Positions 8,196 to 17,557 of a stretch of DNA of 64,000 nucleotides are shown here, piece by piece. This DNA is from Alkalibacterium thalassium (GTDB lineage Bacteria; Bacillota; Bacilli; Lactobacillales; Carnobacteriaceae_A), in NCBI RefSeq assembly GCF_900101165.1, contig NZ_FNFK01000003.1, positions 1 to 64,000 on the forward strand. The letters are read 5' to 3'. A program made the position numbers and the translations under genes. The notes beneath the pieces were generated by a model. That model made no database searches, had not been told where the DNA came from, and saw nothing but the letters and a program-made list of their open reading frames with translations. Position 1 is the stretch's first letter; every line of letters begins with the position of its first letter.

Positions 8196-8864
8196 ATGAA
8201 ACAGTCAATACTATATACATCTTTAATCTATACACTGACTTTACTCACTTCTTTATTTATATTTATCATCATGATAGGGCTAGAATTGAACGGACTGCTC
8301 GCTTTGGGGCTGAGTATAGGAACTGGGGTGCTTATGTTGAAAAAATTTGGCAGAAAAACAGCTTCTGCAAAGCATACAAGCCATAAATTACCGAAGATGA
8401 CCCAGGGGAAAGAAGCCTTTTATACATCAAAAGGCCTGTCTAAAGAAGACATTCAATACTTCAGAAAAACCATGCACAAAGCGAAAGAACAGGTTATAAT
8501 AATAGAAAAGAATATGACCCAGTCAGGGAAGCTTAGAGCAATTGAAAACCGCAATAACACGGTAGCCCTATCAAAAGCATTGTTCAAGGAAATTACCGAT
8601 GAACCTGATCGTCTCCATGAAGTCGACCAGTTTCTATACGTCCACCTGCCATCACTGGCAGACCTGGTTAAAAAATACGTTGAAATCGAAAACCACAAGG
8701 CTAAAAGCAAAGCAACCTATGATATTCTTGAGAAATCATCTCAGACAATCGACAAGATGTGCGGGCAGATCGTAGAAGATTATGTCATGTTTAAAGAAGA
8801 CGATATCCAGGATCTTGATGTCGAAATCGAGCTGGCTAAACGTACATTGAATGATGAACTTTAA
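8196..8864 (+). CDS. XpaC-like membrane protein (5-bromo-4-chloroindolyl phosphate hydrolysis family)
   Basis: The protein resembles XpaC, a Firmicutes family usually encoded directly before telA. Two hydrophobic segments lie at the N terminus (about residues 8-30 and 33-50), followed by a charged helical cytoplasmic region to residue 222 containing K-G-L-S-K-E-D-I and P-S-L-A-D-L-V-K-K-Y. Despite its family name no hydrolase motif is visible, and the true role is unknown. An AATGGAGGATC ribosome binding site precedes the ATG. The telA start follows 29 bases after the stop, so both form one operon, likely in envelope stress tolerance. Confidence 0.85.
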   Translation: MKQSILYTSLIYTLTLLTSLFIFIIMIGLELNGLLALGLSIGTGVLMLKKFGRKTASAKHTSHKLPKMTQGKEAFYTSKGLSKEDIQYFRKTMHKAKEQVIIIEKNMTQSGKLRAIENRNNTVALSKALFKEITDEPDRLHEVDQFLYVHLPSLADLVKKYVEIENHKAKSKATYDILEKSSQTIDKMCGQIVEDYVMFKEDDIQDLDVEIELAKRTLNDEL

Positions 8865-8893
8865 TACTAACCCACACACAAGGAGCTGTTACA

Positions 8894-10099
8894 ATGGCAA
8901 ACGAAGAGAATGATTTGTTCGAAAAAAAAGAACAAAGTGAAATCGACGACTTATTGGCAAATCCTTTTGGTGCTTCTTCTGATACAGTAAGCTCTGTAGA
9001 AAAAAAAGAAATAAAAAAGCAGAATGAAGTAAAAAAAGTGATCGATACTTTAAATGAAACGAGAAAAAAACAAGCTTACGAACTGGCAAAAATGATCGAT
9101 ACTTCTGACACTGATTCACTTCTGAACTACGGTGCTCAAGCCCAGCAGAAACTTGGAGAGTTTTCACATTCCGTACTGAATCATGTTCAGAATCAGGAGA
9201 CCAGTCATATCGGCGAAACCCTCAATGATCTGATGTTTCGTCTGAATGAGGCTAATCCTAATGAACTCAAGGCAGATGACCGAAACATCTTCAAAAAAAT
9301 GTTCCGAAAAATCAACCGTTCGATCTATGAAACGACAGCCAAATATCAGAAGATCGGTGCGCAAGTTGACAAAATAGCCGTCAAGCTGGACAAAGAGCGT
9401 GAACTGCTTCTTAAAGACAATGTCATGCTTGAAGAATTATACGAAAAGAACTATGAGTACTTCGAAGCTTTGAATGTCTATATCGCAGCCGGAGAAGTAA
9501 AAATCGATGAGCTCAGCAATGAAGTCATTCCACAGGCCGTCAAGCATGCGGAGGAAAGCGGCAACCAGATGGAAGTCCAGAAGGTAAATGACTTGAATCA
9601 GTTCCTGAATCGTCTGGATAAGCGAGTTTATGATTTGAAGACTGCTCGTCAGATGACAATTCAGCAGGCCCCTCAGATCCGTCTCATCCAGAATACCAAT
9701 CAGGCCTTAAGTGAAAAGATACAGACATCCATTAATACTGCTATTCCTTTATGGAAAAACCAGATCGTTGTTGCACTGACTCTCCTTCGTCAGAAGGAAG
9801 CTGTTACGGCTCAGAGACAGGTATCCGAGACAACTAACGAACTACTGACTAAGAATTCAGAAATGTTAAAACAGTCCTCAATTGAAACAGCTAAAGAAAA
9901 CGAGCGCGGTGTCATCGACATTGAAACGCTTGAAAAAACTCAGGCCGATCTTGTTGAGACATTGGAAGAAACCTTATCTATACAACGGGAAGGACGATCC
10001 AAGCGTAAAGAAGCAGAAGTTCAGCTTCAGCAGCTTGAAAGCCGTTTGAAAGATCAATTACTACAACTGACTGAACCAAAAACAACTGATTCTAATTAA
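8894..10099 (+). CDS. telA: TelA-family toxic anion resistance protein
   Basis: TelA-family proteins are linked to resistance to tellurite, nisin and other cell-envelope antimicrobials in Firmicutes; the mechanism is not settled. The 401 residues are almost wholly alpha-helical and charged with no membrane segment, as usual. Family landmarks are the D-x-x-G-x-x-A-Q-x-x-L-G-x-F-S region near residue 75-95, the L-N-Q-F-L-x-R-L-x-x-R-V-x-D-L motif near 235, and Q-A-P-Q-I-R-L-I-Q-N near 258. AAGGAGCTG precedes the start. It is the second gene of the xpaC-telA operon and no obvious terminator follows. Confidence 0.93.
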   Translation: MANEENDLFEKKEQSEIDDLLANPFGASSDTVSSVEKKEIKKQNEVKKVIDTLNETRKKQAYELAKMIDTSDTDSLLNYGAQAQQKLGEFSHSVLNHVQNQETSHIGETLNDLMFRLNEANPNELKADDRNIFKKMFRKINRSIYETTAKYQKIGAQVDKIAVKLDKERELLLKDNVMLEELYEKNYEYFEALNVYIAAGEVKIDELSNEVIPQAVKHAEESGNQMEVQKVNDLNQFLNRLDKRVYDLKTARQMTIQQAPQIRLIQNTNQALSEKIQTSINTAIPLWKNQIVVALTLLRQKEAVTAQRQVSETTNELLTKNSEMLKQSSIETAKENERGVIDIETLEKTQADLVETLEETLSIQREGRSKRKEAEVQLQQLESRLKDQLLQLTEPKTTDSN

Positions 10100-10133
10100 T
10101 TAGTACAACCTTATCTTTCTCAAGTATAAATAT

Positions 10134-10162
10134 TTGAATAAAATGTGACAGTTTACTATACT
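10134..10162 (+). promoter_or_regulatory. Promoter of the GlsB-like gene
   Basis: TTGAAT (10134-10139) and TATACT (10157-10162) are separated by 17 bases, a good sigma-A promoter. Confidence 0.8.
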
Positions 10163-10203
10163 AAGTATGTAAGTTATTCAAAACGAAAGAGGAGAGATGT
10201 ATT

Positions 10204-10446
10204 ATGTTAGGATTTATTTGGTCACTTATAGTGGGTGGAGTGATTGGTGCAATCGGTCAGGCTATTGTTGGTACTGATGTTCCAGGTGGTATTATAGGTA
10301 ACATTATTATAGGGTTCGTTGGTGCCTGGGCAGGTCACGCGTTATTCCAGATGGGACCTGAATTAGGTGGCTTCTATATTATTCCTGCAATTGTAGGGGC
10401 AATATTGATAGTTTTCATCTATGACTTGATTGCAAGCAGATTATAA
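10204..10446 (+). CDS. GlsB/YeaQ/YmgE-family stress response membrane protein
   Basis: These small membrane proteins (formerly called transglycosylase-associated) respond to general stress in many bacteria, with no defined activity. The 80-residue product has three hydrophobic helices (about residues 3-22, 29-48 and 55-77) separated by glycine-rich turns, including the typical G-x-x-G-A-I-x-Q and G-I-I-G-N-I-I-I-G-x-x-G-A motifs. AGAGGAGAG precedes the ATG. It has its own promoter and a strong terminator, so it is monocistronic, next to the xpaC-telA stress operon and the cold-shock gene. Confidence 0.92.
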   Translation: MLGFIWSLIVGGVIGAIGQAIVGTDVPGGIIGNIIIGFVGAWAGHALFQMGPELGGFYIIPAIVGAILIVFIYDLIASRL

Positions 10447-10460
10447 TAACAAATTTCAAT

Positions 10461-10502
10461 ATAACAAACTTCCTCAAGTCTGTACTTGAGGAAGTTTGTT
10501 AT
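10461..10502. terminator. Bidirectional terminator, perfect 19-bp stem
   Basis: Positions 10461-10479 pair perfectly with 10484-10502 around a 4-base loop. It separates the converging GlsB-like and csp genes. T-runs are short, so part of its strength comes from the stem. Confidence 0.75.
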
Positions 10503-10504
10503 TA

Positions 10505-10705
10505 TCACAGTTTTTCAACGTTGGATGCTTGAGGTCCTCTGTCACCTTCGATGATGTCGAACTCTACTTCCTGACCATCATCAAGTGACTTATACCCTTC
10601 ACTATTGATTGCACTGTAGTGGACAAATACATCTTCATGTCCTTCAACTTCTATAAATCCGAAGCCTTTTTCAGCGTTGAACCACTTGACCTTACCTTGA
10701 GCCAT
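10505..10705 (-). CDS. csp: Cold-shock protein (CspA/CspB family)
   Basis: This is an RNA chaperone that binds single-stranded nucleic acids in the cytoplasm. The 66-residue cold-shock domain has the RNP1 motif K-G-F-G-F-I (residues 13-18) and RNP2 V-F-V-H-Y (26-30), with the usual M-x-x-G-x-V-K-W-F-N start. An in-frame extension to 10822 exists, but AGGAGGAAAG sits just before the ATG at 10705. A consensus-like promoter gives an untranslated leader of about 95 bases, a trait of csp messages that are controlled by RNA structure at low temperature. Confidence 0.97.
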   Translation of the reverse strand: MAQGKVKWFNAEKGFGFIEVEGHEDVFVHYSAINSEGYKSLDDGQEVEFDIIEGDRGPQASNVEKL

Positions 10706-10807
10706 AAGTACTTTCCTCCTACTTGTTTTCTTGCAACAGAAATCTAAGACTGACATACTACTATGAAAGTTAGGATTAAGAGCAGTTAAACCTCCATTAC
10801 ATATAAA

Positions 10808-10836
10808 ATTATACAAAAGCAAACGCTTTAAATCAA
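10808..10836 (-). promoter_or_regulatory. csp promoter
   Basis: On the minus strand TTGATT (10831-10836) and TATAAT (10808-10813) are separated by 17 bases. The predicted leader runs from about 10801 to 10706. Confidence 0.85.
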
Positions 10837-10860
10837 TAACTCTATATTGAAATTAGCATA

Positions 10861-10915
10861 AAAAAAATGAGTTCCTCTAGTTTTCAATCGAAAACACAGG
10901 AACTCAATTTTTTAA
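10861..10915 (-). terminator. ileS terminator
   Basis: On the minus strand the stem pairs 10898-10906 with 10868-10876, with a second internal stem (TTTTC/GAAAA), and is followed by a T-run. It begins a few bases after the ileS stop. Confidence 0.85.
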
Positions 10916-10920
10916 TCACT

Positions 10921-13701
10921 TTAACTGTTCAGAACTTCAGGGTAGTGCTCTTTACAAATAGAATGGCAGCGCGGGCACAACTGCTCATCTTCATTCAGAG
11001 CTACTGTCTCTTCAGACGTTATACGGCAGCGTGTGCATACCTCCCCCGGCATACGTTCGACCTTGATCGCTACTCCATCGAAATCAAGAACAGACTCATC
11101 GTCTTGAGGTTTTTCATCTAAACCTTTTACACTGAATTCAGAAGCGATAAGGATCTGGCGGATATCACTGTCAAGTGTATCAAGCAGACTTCTGACATCA
11201 TCTGACGCATAGACCGTTGTTTTCGCTTCAAAATCTTTACCGATTACTTTATTCTCTCTAGCCACTTCGTTAGCTTTCAGTACTTTGTCCCGGAATGTCA
11301 TGAATGCACTCCAGTTTTCAAGTACTTCTTCCTCATTGCTGAAGGACTGTACTTCAGGGAATTCTGACAGCTGAGCGAAGTCCTCTTCTTCCTGCAGGTA
11401 TGTCCACATTTCTTCAGCTGAGTGAGGCAGGATCGGTGTAAGCAGTTTAGTCAGATCTCTGATGATATGATAGAAAACTGTCTGCATTGCTCGTCTGCTG
11501 TAGGCATCAGGTGCATCTATATACAGAACATCTTTGGAGAAGTTCGCATAGAAATTGCTGACATCCACTGTACAGAACTGATTGATTTCTTTAAAGATAT
11601 CTGAAAAATCATAACGTTCATAACCATCCACGACATTCTTAACTGTCTGGTTCAGGCGGTTCATAAGGTATTGATCCACTGGACGCAAGTCTTCGTAAGC
11701 GATACCGTCTGCTTTAAAGTCGAAGTCTTCAGTATTCTGGATCAGGAAACGTATTGTGTTTCTGATCTTTCTGTAGATTTCTGATACTTGTTTGAGAATT
11801 TCCATACTGACCTTTACATCTGCCTGTGTATCGACACTGGATACCCATAGACGGATCAGATCGGCCCCCATCTGCTTGATGACTTTATTAGGATCGATTA
11901 CATTACCAATCGATTTACTCATTTTCTTCCCTTTGCCATCAAGAACCATTCCTTGAGAAAGGACAGCTTTATAAGGAGATTCTCCATTTATTGCGACAGA
12001 CGTCGTGATACTGGAGTTGAACCAGCCTCTATACTGATCGGATCCTTCAAGGTATAAGTCTGCCGGGAAAGTCAGGTTCTCTCTTTTACGCAGAACAGCA
12101 TGGTGAGAAGAACCAGAATCGAACCATACGTCCATAATATCTGTTTCTTTCGTAAATACTCCATTAGGACTGGATGGATGTGTGAATCCTTCAGGTAACA
12201 GATCTGCAGGTTCTTTTTCAAACCAGATGTTCGAGCCATGTTCCTCGAATAGCTGGGCAACATGTTCCGTTGTTTCCGGAGTAATGATCGCATCACCGTT
12301 TTCACCGTAGAATATCGGTAATGGTACACCCCAGGCACGCTGTCTGGAAATGACCCAGTCCCCTCGATCTCTGACCATGTTATAAATACGCTGCATTCCC
12401 CAAGGCTGCAGCCAGTCCACTTTCTGTACAGCATCAAGAATATCATCTCTGAAATTGTTTATAGAAGCAAACCACTGCGGAGTCGCTCTGAATATTACCG
12501 GTTTCTTTGTTCGCCAGTCATGTGGATAGCTGTGAGTAAAGAAATCAAGTTTAAGCAGCGCATCATTCTCTTCCAGCCATTCAGTGATCTGTTTATTTGC
12601 TTTGTCATAGAACTGGCCTTCCAGTCCTGGAGCTTCGTCAGTGAAGCAGCCTTTTTCGTCTACTGGAGACAGAACAGGCAGCTGATACTTCTGGCAGACG
12701 ATAAAGTCATCTTCCCCGTGTCCAGGAGCAGTATGGACAAGTCCAGTACCATCTTCAAGGGTAACGTGATCCCCTAAAATCAGTAAAGACTCACGATCGT
12801 AAAATGGATGCTGTGCAGTGATCCCTTCGAGATCTTTGCCGGCTACTTCTTTAATCAATGTCACATCAGTCCACTCAAGAGTCTCTGCAACTTCTTCAGC
12901 TAGTTTGGATGCTACAACAAATTTACGGCCGTCTGCTTCCAGTACAGCATAATTCGTATCAGGCTTAACTGCAATAGCTAAGTTCGCAGGCAGTGTCCAT
13001 GGTGTCGTTGTCCAGATGATGAATGATGTATCCTTATCCAGAAGATCGTTACCGTCTTTTACTGTAAATGCCACATAAATATTAGCCGAACGCACATCAT
13101 GGTACTCGATTTCTGCTTCAGCAAGAGCTGATTCACTTGAAGGAGACCAGTAAATCGGTTTAAGTCCTCGATAGATATAATCTTTTTCAGCCATCTTGCC
13201 GAAAACGCGGATCTGTTCCGCTTCATAGTCTTTCGTCAAGGTCACGTATGGATTATCCCATTCGCCTGCTACTCCTAGACGTTTGAAGTCTGTTCTCTGC
13301 TTTTCAATCTGTTCCCAGGCATATTCTTCACAAAGCTTTCTGAATTCCACGACTGACATGGACTTTCTGTCTACTCCTGTGTTAGTCAAGGCCTGTTCGA
13401 TAGGCAATCCATGGGTATCCCATCCTGGTACATATGGAGATCTGAAACCAGACATGGATTTATATCTGACGATAATATCCTTTGAAATTTTGTTCAAAGC
13501 ATGTCCGATATGGATATTTCCATTCGCATATGGAGGACCATCATGAAGAACAAAAGGCGGCTTGTCTTTGTTCAACTCCTGTCTTTTGTTATAGACGTCT
13601 GCTTCTTCCCATTCCTTCTGTCTCTCTGGTTCTTTGTTCGGCAAGCCCGCTCGCATGGGAAAATCTGTTTTCAGTAAATTCAATGTATCTTTGATTTCCA
13701 T
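10921..13701 (-). CDS. ileS: Isoleucyl-tRNA synthetase
   Basis: IleRS charges tRNA-Ile and removes mischarged valine. The class I signature H-I-G-H is at about residues 64-67 in [11 protein letters not shown], and K-M-S-K-S near residue 600. A CP1 editing domain lies between about 190 and 400, with the [11 protein letters not shown] motif. The C terminus carries two zinc-binding C-x-x-C pairs (C-T-R-C and C-P-R-C). Two adjacent ATG codons exist; AAAGGTG is better spaced for the second (926 residues). A T-box riboswitch with an AUC specifier controls it. Confidence 0.98.
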   Translation of the reverse strand: MEIKDTLNLLKTDFPMRAGLPNKEPERQKEWEEADVYNKRQELNKDKPPFVLHDGPPYANGNIHIGHALNKISKDIIVRYKSMSGFRSPYVPGWDTHGLPIEQALTNTGVDRKSMSVVEFRKLCEEYAWEQIEKQRTDFKRLGVAGEWDNPYVTLTKDYEAEQIRVFGKMAEKDYIYRGLKPIYWSPSSESALAEAEIEYHDVRSANIYVAFTVKDGNDLLDKDTSFIIWTTTPWTLPANLAIAVKPDTNYAVLEADGRKFVVASKLAEEVAETLEWTDVTLIKEVAGKDLEGITAQHPFYDRESLLILGDHVTLEDGTGLVHTAPGHGEDDFIVCQKYQLPVLSPVDEKGCFTDEAPGLEGQFYDKANKQITEWLEENDALLKLDFFTHSYPHDWRTKKPVIFRATPQWFASINNFRDDILDAVQKVDWLQPWGMQRIYNMVRDRGDWVISRQRAWGVPLPIFYGENGDAIITPETTEHVAQLFEEHGSNIWFEKEPADLLPEGFTHPSSPNGVFTKETDIMDVWFDSGSSHHAVLRKRENLTFPADLYLEGSDQYRGWFNSSITTSVAINGESPYKAVLSQGMVLDGKGKKMSKSIGNVIDPNKVIKQMGADLIRLWVSSVDTQADVKVSMEILKQVSEIYRKIRNTIRFLIQNTEDFDFKADGIAYEDLRPVDQYLMNRLNQTVKNVVDGYERYDFSDIFKEINQFCTVDVSNFYANFSKDVLYIDAPDAYSRRAMQTVFYHIIRDLTKLLTPILPHSAEEMWTYLQEEEDFAQLSEFPEVQSFSNEEEVLENWSAFMTFRDKVLKANEVARENKVIGKDFEAKTTVYASDDVRSLLDTLDSDIRQILIASEFSVKGLDEKPQDDESVLDFDGVAIKVERMPGEVCTRCRITSEETVALNEDEQLCPRCHSICKEHYPEVLNS

Positions 13702-13729
13702 CATTTCACCTTTTTCTATAATTTTTGAT

Positions 13730-13957
13730 AAAAAAAAGACCTCATCCGAAAGGACGAAATCATCGTGGTACCACCTTAATTTGAAAAGTGAAGAATAAGC
13801 CTTCTCCTTTCCTTTGCTTCCTTAACGCAGAATGACGCAAGTACTTACTTAATTTCAGTACTTGTTGACTTAAATGATAACACATAGCTTCCGCTTGTCA
13901 ATTCTCACCAGTTATTGACTCTCTGTTAAGCGTCTACTATCTGTTGTGTTTTAAGTA
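13730..13957 (-). ncRNA. T-box riboswitch leader of ileS (specifier AUC)
   Basis: Transcribed towards ileS. Stem I can be built from 13869-13955: base stem CTTAAA with TTTAAG, specifier bulge holding AUC (isoleucine) at 13876-13878, upper stem ACACA with TGTGT, kink-turn-like region, and a distal hairpin with the G-G-U-G-A-G-A loop. The conserved T-box GGTGGTACCACG lies at 13764-13775, followed by a 10-bp terminator stem (13738-13761) and eight T. Uncharged tRNA-Ile would favour the antiterminator. Confidence 0.92.
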
Positions 13958-13964
13958 TCTTAAA

Positions 13965-14621
13965 TTATTTTACTTCAGGAAGTTCGACCGCGGGCGTCAT
14001 GCCTTCTTCGTATCCGTCCAGTTCTTCAGTCTCTTCAACTTCATCGACCTGATCTTCGTTCTGTCTGTCTTCCAGTTCTTTCTTAACTTCTTTAATTGTT
14101 TCGATATCCGGCTGTTCAGAGGTTGGCGGCTGAAGAAGATCATCCCATTCTTCCTTTTTAACCAGTTCCAGCTGAGATTCGATCATCAGCTGAAGTCTCT
14201 GCCTGAAAATACGGCTCTGTTTTCTCAATTCTTCTGTTTCCTGCTCGATGCGTCTAGCTTTGTTCACTGCATCTTTCAGAAGCTCATCTGCATGATTCTC
14301 TGCGTCGTGCTTAACATTGGAAGCTTGTGTTTCTGCTTCTTTTGTAATCATTTCCGCTTCTTTTTCTGCATTCTGCTTCAAGCGGTCAGCTGCATCCTGA
14401 GCGACTAAAATCGATTTATTGAGTGAATCATGCATCTGATCATAGTTCGCTAGTTTTTCTTCAGCAAAACTCAGTTTCTTTTCAGTTTCTTTCTTCTGCT
14501 TCAACAGCATTTCATAGTCTTTTATAATCTGATCAAGGTAATCATTTACTTCGTCCTGATCATACCCTCGCATTTTAACAGGAAATTCCTTATTATGTAT
14601 ATCCAATGGTGTTAATGCCAT
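13965..14621 (-). CDS. divIVA: Cell division protein DivIVA
   Basis: DivIVA binds curved membrane at septum and poles and organises division and growth proteins. The N-terminal lipid-binding domain (about residues 1-60) shows L-T-P-L-D-I-H-N-K-E-F and M-R-G-Y-D-Q-D-E-V-N-D-Y-L-D; long coiled coil follows to about 165, then an acidic tail. A longer frame begins at 14654, but GGAGGTG precedes the ATG at 14621 (218 residues). The gene comes after ylmH, with its own promoter in the gap, and directly before the ileS T-box leader, without an obvious terminator between them. Confidence 0.96.
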   Translation of the reverse strand: MALTPLDIHNKEFPVKMRGYDQDEVNDYLDQIIKDYEMLLKQKKETEKKLSFAEEKLANYDQMHDSLNKSILVAQDAADRLKQNAEKEAEMITKEAETQASNVKHDAENHADELLKDAVNKARRIEQETEELRKQSRIFRQRLQLMIESQLELVKKEEWDDLLQPPTSEQPDIETIKEVKKELEDRQNEDQVDEVEETEELDGYEEGMTPAVELPEVK

Positions 14622-14661
14622 GGAAAAACACCTCCACATTTTATTAGGCTCCAATGCCTTT

Positions 14662-14690
14662 AGTATAATGAAACTGAATCATTATCTCAA
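14662..14690 (-). promoter_or_regulatory. divIVA promoter
   Basis: On the minus strand TTGAGA (14685-14690) and TATACT (14662-14667) are separated by 17 bases, just behind the ylmH stop codon. Confidence 0.8.
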
Positions 14691-14697
14691 GAAACAA

Positions 14698-15483
14698 TTA
14701 ACTGTTTCTGTCCAGAACGCCCAGCGATAGTCGGATTTTTTCTTTTTTTGTTTTCCCTTCAATCGACTGCAGTCTTAACCGACCGTATCCCCTAATAGAT
14801 ACGACATCATAAATACCGAGTACAGTATCCGGCCGATCTGTTTCATTCCAGTTTATCTTTACTTTTCCAGAAGCAATAAGCTCTTTGGATTTCTGTCTGG
14901 AAATATTAAAAGCACCAGCAAGAACGACATCCAGTCTTAATGAAGAAACAATTTCATCTCTATCTTCCCAGCTGTCTTTTGGAAGAATCAGATCCGTATA
15001 GGATATTTCTTCAAGCTGGATAGTGATTTTTCCTATCTTGTCTACAGAAGACATCAAGAAATCCATGATCGATCCGTCTGCAAAGAACTGCCAGCGGTCA
15101 CCATCTGAAATGATATCTCCAATTGTACTCCTGTCGATTCCTGACCCCATAAGCGTACCGAGTATTTTTCCGTGACTCAAGTCCGCAAACTTCCTAGGGT
15201 ATCTTATTTCAGCGATTCTAATGTTGAAATCATTCTGAGCAGGATCAAAGTAAGACGGTGACAGAAAGAGGCGCCTGCGTTCGGCTGCCTCATATCCCCC
15301 ATACGTACTTATCTTTATATCGTCATATTGCCCAGCTATCGACTCAACAATAAACTGCTGTCTAGGATCCAGAAATGGACTGAGGTATGGCGTATACTGC
15401 ATTTCCACCTGACGCAGCCAATCACTGACTTGATCGATAAACTGTTTTTCTTCTTCTCTAAAATGCTGATACACTGATTCCAT
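14698..15483 (-). CDS. ylmH: YlmH, S4-domain RNA-binding protein
   Basis: YlmH is a cytoplasmic RNA-binding protein of the ylm/division cluster with a reported role in rescue of stalled ribosomal complexes and an indirect link to division. The first two thirds form the YlmH-specific domain; the S4 domain is at about residues 180-240, with L-R-L-D-V-V-L-A-x-A-F-N-I-S-R and A-S-G-K-V-K-I-N-W. The longest frame uses a TTG at 15498; the ATG at 15483, with GGATGAG in front, is more likely (261 residues) and lies 7 bases behind the ylmG stop, so translation may be coupled. Confidence 0.93.
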   Translation of the reverse strand: MESVYQHFREEEKQFIDQVSDWLRQVEMQYTPYLSPFLDPRQQFIVESIAGQYDDIKISTYGGYEAAERRRLFLSPSYFDPAQNDFNIRIAEIRYPRKFADLSHGKILGTLMGSGIDRSTIGDIISDGDRWQFFADGSIMDFLMSSVDKIGKITIQLEEISYTDLILPKDSWEDRDEIVSSLRLDVVLAGAFNISRQKSKELIASGKVKINWNETDRPDTVLGIYDVVSIRGYGRLRLQSIEGKTKKEKIRLSLGVLDRNS

Positions 15484-15490
15484 TGTCAAC

Positions 15491-15790
15491 TCATCCAAAC
15501 TGTCTAACTAGATTAAATAGTATGCTGAAAACTGCATCGATTCCGTAACCCACAAATGTCAGAGAAAATAGTGCGGCTAGTCCTGCCAAACTGATCATTC
15601 CAATCGGCGGAACGAAGCGTCTGAAGAATCCGACATACGGTTCACAGATTTTGATCAGAAACTGCCCCAGGCTAGACTGATATCCACCTGGAAGCCATGA
15701 TAGCAAAAAGTATACAACAAGTGCTATTCTATAGACCTGCAGCCCCTGCATGATTAGATTATATAACACACTTAATATTTGAAGGCCCAT
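15491..15790 (-). CDS. ylmG: YlmG, YggT-family membrane protein
   Basis: YggT/YlmG proteins are small inner-membrane proteins of the division cluster; cyanobacterial and plastid relatives affect nucleoid or osmotic behaviour, while the role in Firmicutes is unclear. The 99 residues hold two YggT hydrophobic hairpins (about 5-35 and 60-95), with the S-W-L-P-G motif and the central basic loop I-C-E-P-Y-V-G-F-F-R-R-F-V-P-P-I-G that is typical of the family. It is placed between sepF and ylmH in the conserved order and is cotranscribed with them. Confidence 0.93.
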   Translation of the reverse strand: MGLQILSVLYNLIMQGLQVYRIALVVYFLLSWLPGGYQSSLGQFLIKICEPYVGFFRRFVPPIGMISLAGLAALFSLTFVGYGIDAVFSILFNLVRQFG

Positions 15791-15814
15791 TTATAAAGTA
15801 AAGCTCCGTTCTCA

Positions 15815-16285
15815 TTAGTATTCACTGTTTTTTAATGCCTGCAGTTCTGCCCCATCGATTTCGAAAGAATGAGGGGTACAGATGAAAATTTCTTCGCCGA
15901 GTCTCTGAATATCTCCCTTGATCGCATAGGTGGTCCCCATAAGAAAATCGATCATTTTCTTGGCCTGATTCTTTTCCATTCTTCTGAAGTTCAGGATGAC
16001 TGACTGATTGCCAAGAAGCAGGTCAGCAATGGACTGAACATCAGAATAGAGCCTTGGTTCTATCACTTTAATGCGAGGCTTTTTCAGAGCCTGCTGGTGG
16101 TTGATAGCGACAACATTCTGAGAGGCAGATTTTTTTTGCTCGTCGACCCCTCTATAAGTCGGTGCAGCTGCCTCAGTGGCTTTTTTCTTCTCTTTTTTCG
16201 GTGTCTGCTCTGACAGGTCTTCTTCCAGGTCATTGTCAGTATCGTTTAAAGAAAAGTAATCATTCAGTTTATCTTTGATGCTCAT
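15815..16285 (-). CDS. sepF: Cell division protein SepF
   Basis: SepF anchors and bundles FtsZ polymers at the membrane. The 156 residues comprise an N-terminal amphipathic membrane helix (M-S-I-K-D-K-L-N-D-Y-F), a charged variable linker (about 15-70) and the SepF core domain (about 72-152), with V-I-E-P-R-x-Y-S-D-V-Q, the A-D-x-L-L-x-x-x-x-V-I-L-N segment and I-D-F-L-x-G-T-x-Y-A. The start is preceded by GGAAAGGAAG. It lies 24 bases after ftsZ, in the usual ftsA-ftsZ-sepF-ylmG-ylmH order. Confidence 0.96.
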   Translation of the reverse strand: MSIKDKLNDYFSLNDTDNDLEEDLSEQTPKKEKKKATEAAAPTYRGVDEQKKSASQNVVAINHQQALKKPRIKVIEPRLYSDVQSIADLLLGNQSVILNFRRMEKNQAKKMIDFLMGTTYAIKGDIQRLGEEIFICTPHSFEIDGAELQALKNSEY

Positions 16286-16309
16286 TTTACTCTTCCTTTC
16301 CAGTGACTG

Positions 16310-17527
16310 TTATTTACGTCGACGTCTGAAGAACGGCGGAGTGTCCATTTCTTCACTTGTGCTGTCGGTTTCATCATCTCTGGAAAATAGATTTCCGGAA
16401 GCCGACTCTTTACGATTTTCAGCTTTTTCGTCCAGGTCTGCATTGTGTCTATCCCTGAGGTTAGGTTCTTTACGGATATCCCAGTTGCCGAAAGGATCCT
16501 TTTCATTTGATGCAGGTGTGGAAGGTTTTGACTGCTTCTTAGATGGAGCTGGCTTCTGCTTCTGGTTTTTCTCAGCATCTATACCTGTTGCAATAACCGT
16601 TACGATAACCTCATCGCCCAGATCTTCATTGATTGATGTACCGAAGATAATATTAACGTCGTTTGTAGCTGCTGCAGACACGATATCTGAAGCATCCTGT
16701 GCTTCAAATAGCGTCAGGTCAGATCCGCCCGTAATATTTAGAAGTACATTTTCAGCACCATCCAGAGACACTTCAAGTAGTGGTGATGAGATTGCTTTTT
16801 TAGTTGCTTCAGCTGTTCGGTTTTCTCCTGTTGCTGTACCGATACCCATCAATGCTGATCCCTGATTTTCCATGACAGTTTTAACATCTGCAAAGTCCAA
16901 GTTGACATAACCAGGATTCGTGATCAGATCTGAAATACCCTGTACCCCTTGTCTCAAAACGTTGTCAGCCTCTCTGAAAGCTTCCATCATCGGGGTCTTC
17001 TTATCTACGATTTCAAGCAAACGGTTATTTGAGATCGTTACTAGTGTATCCACATGTTCACGCATTGATGCAATACCCTCGGCTGCGAATCGGCCTTTCT
17101 TCGGTCCTTCAAAAGTGAATGGTCGAGTAATGACACCGACTGTCAGTGCGCCTTGTTCTTTAGCAATACGTGCCACGATTCCCGCAGCACCAGTTCCAGT
17201 TCCGCCACCCATTCCTGCAGTGACGAAAACCATATCAGCTCCCTGTAGAGCATCGGCAATAGCTTCTTCACTTTCCTCAGCAGATTTTCTTCCTACTTCG
17301 GGGTTGGCTCCTGCTCCAAGTCCTCTAGTCAGCTTAGGTCCTAATTGAATTTTAGTTTCTGCACTCATCATATCCAGTGCCTGCAGGTCAGTATTTGCAA
17401 CAATAAATTCCACGCCTTGTACATCGTCTTCGATCATACGGTTAACAGCGTTTCCTCCAGCTCCACCCACACCGATTACTTTAATGACTGCTCCGTTTGA
17501 GATTGCTGAATCAAATCCTAATTCCAT
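16310..17527 (-). CDS. ftsZ: Cell division GTPase FtsZ
   Basis: FtsZ is the tubulin-like GTPase that forms the division ring. The GTP-binding loop G-G-G-T-G-T-G is at residues 107-113 and the synergy-loop region around N-x-x-x-x-D-x-A-D-V is near 207-215. A linker of about 70 residues leads to the C-terminal peptide D-T-P-P-F-F and a basic end R-R-R-R-K, which binds FtsA, SepF and EzrA. The length of 405 is normal. AGGAGGAAAAAG precedes the ATG, 30 bases behind ftsA. Confidence 0.99.
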   Translation of the reverse strand: MELGFDSAISNGAVIKVIGVGGAGGNAVNRMIEDDVQGVEFIVANTDLQALDMMSAETKIQLGPKLTRGLGAGANPEVGRKSAEESEEAIADALQGADMVFVTAGMGGGTGTGAAGIVARIAKEQGALTVGVITRPFTFEGPKKGRFAAEGIASMREHVDTLVTISNNRLLEIVDKKTPMMEAFREADNVLRQGVQGISDLITNPGYVNLDFADVKTVMENQGSALMGIGTATGENRTAEATKKAISSPLLEVSLDGAENVLLNITGGSDLTLFEAQDASDIVSAAATNDVNIIFGTSINEDLGDEVIVTVIATGIDAEKNQKQKPAPSKKQSKPSTPASNEKDPFGNWDIRKEPNLRDRHNADLDEKAENRKESASGNLFSRDDETDSTSEEMDTPPFFRRRRK

Positions 17528-17557
17528 TCTTTTTCCTCCTGTATAACCTTATCCAAT

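Noticed and set aside
13874-13901. Promoter-like TTGACA and TATCAT with 16-base spacer before ileS on the minus strand
   Set aside because: These bases form the distal and specifier parts of T-box stem I; a start there would remove the AUC specifier from the RNA.
13944-14408. 154-residue frame on the plus strand opposite divIVA
   Set aside because: It is an antisense shadow of the Glu/Lys/Gln-rich divIVA sequence, giving a Phe/Leu/Ser-rich nonsense peptide.
16275-16865. 196-residue frame on the plus strand opposite ftsZ
   Set aside because: It is a shadow of the ftsZ codon pattern, serine-rich, without ribosome binding site or recognisable motif.
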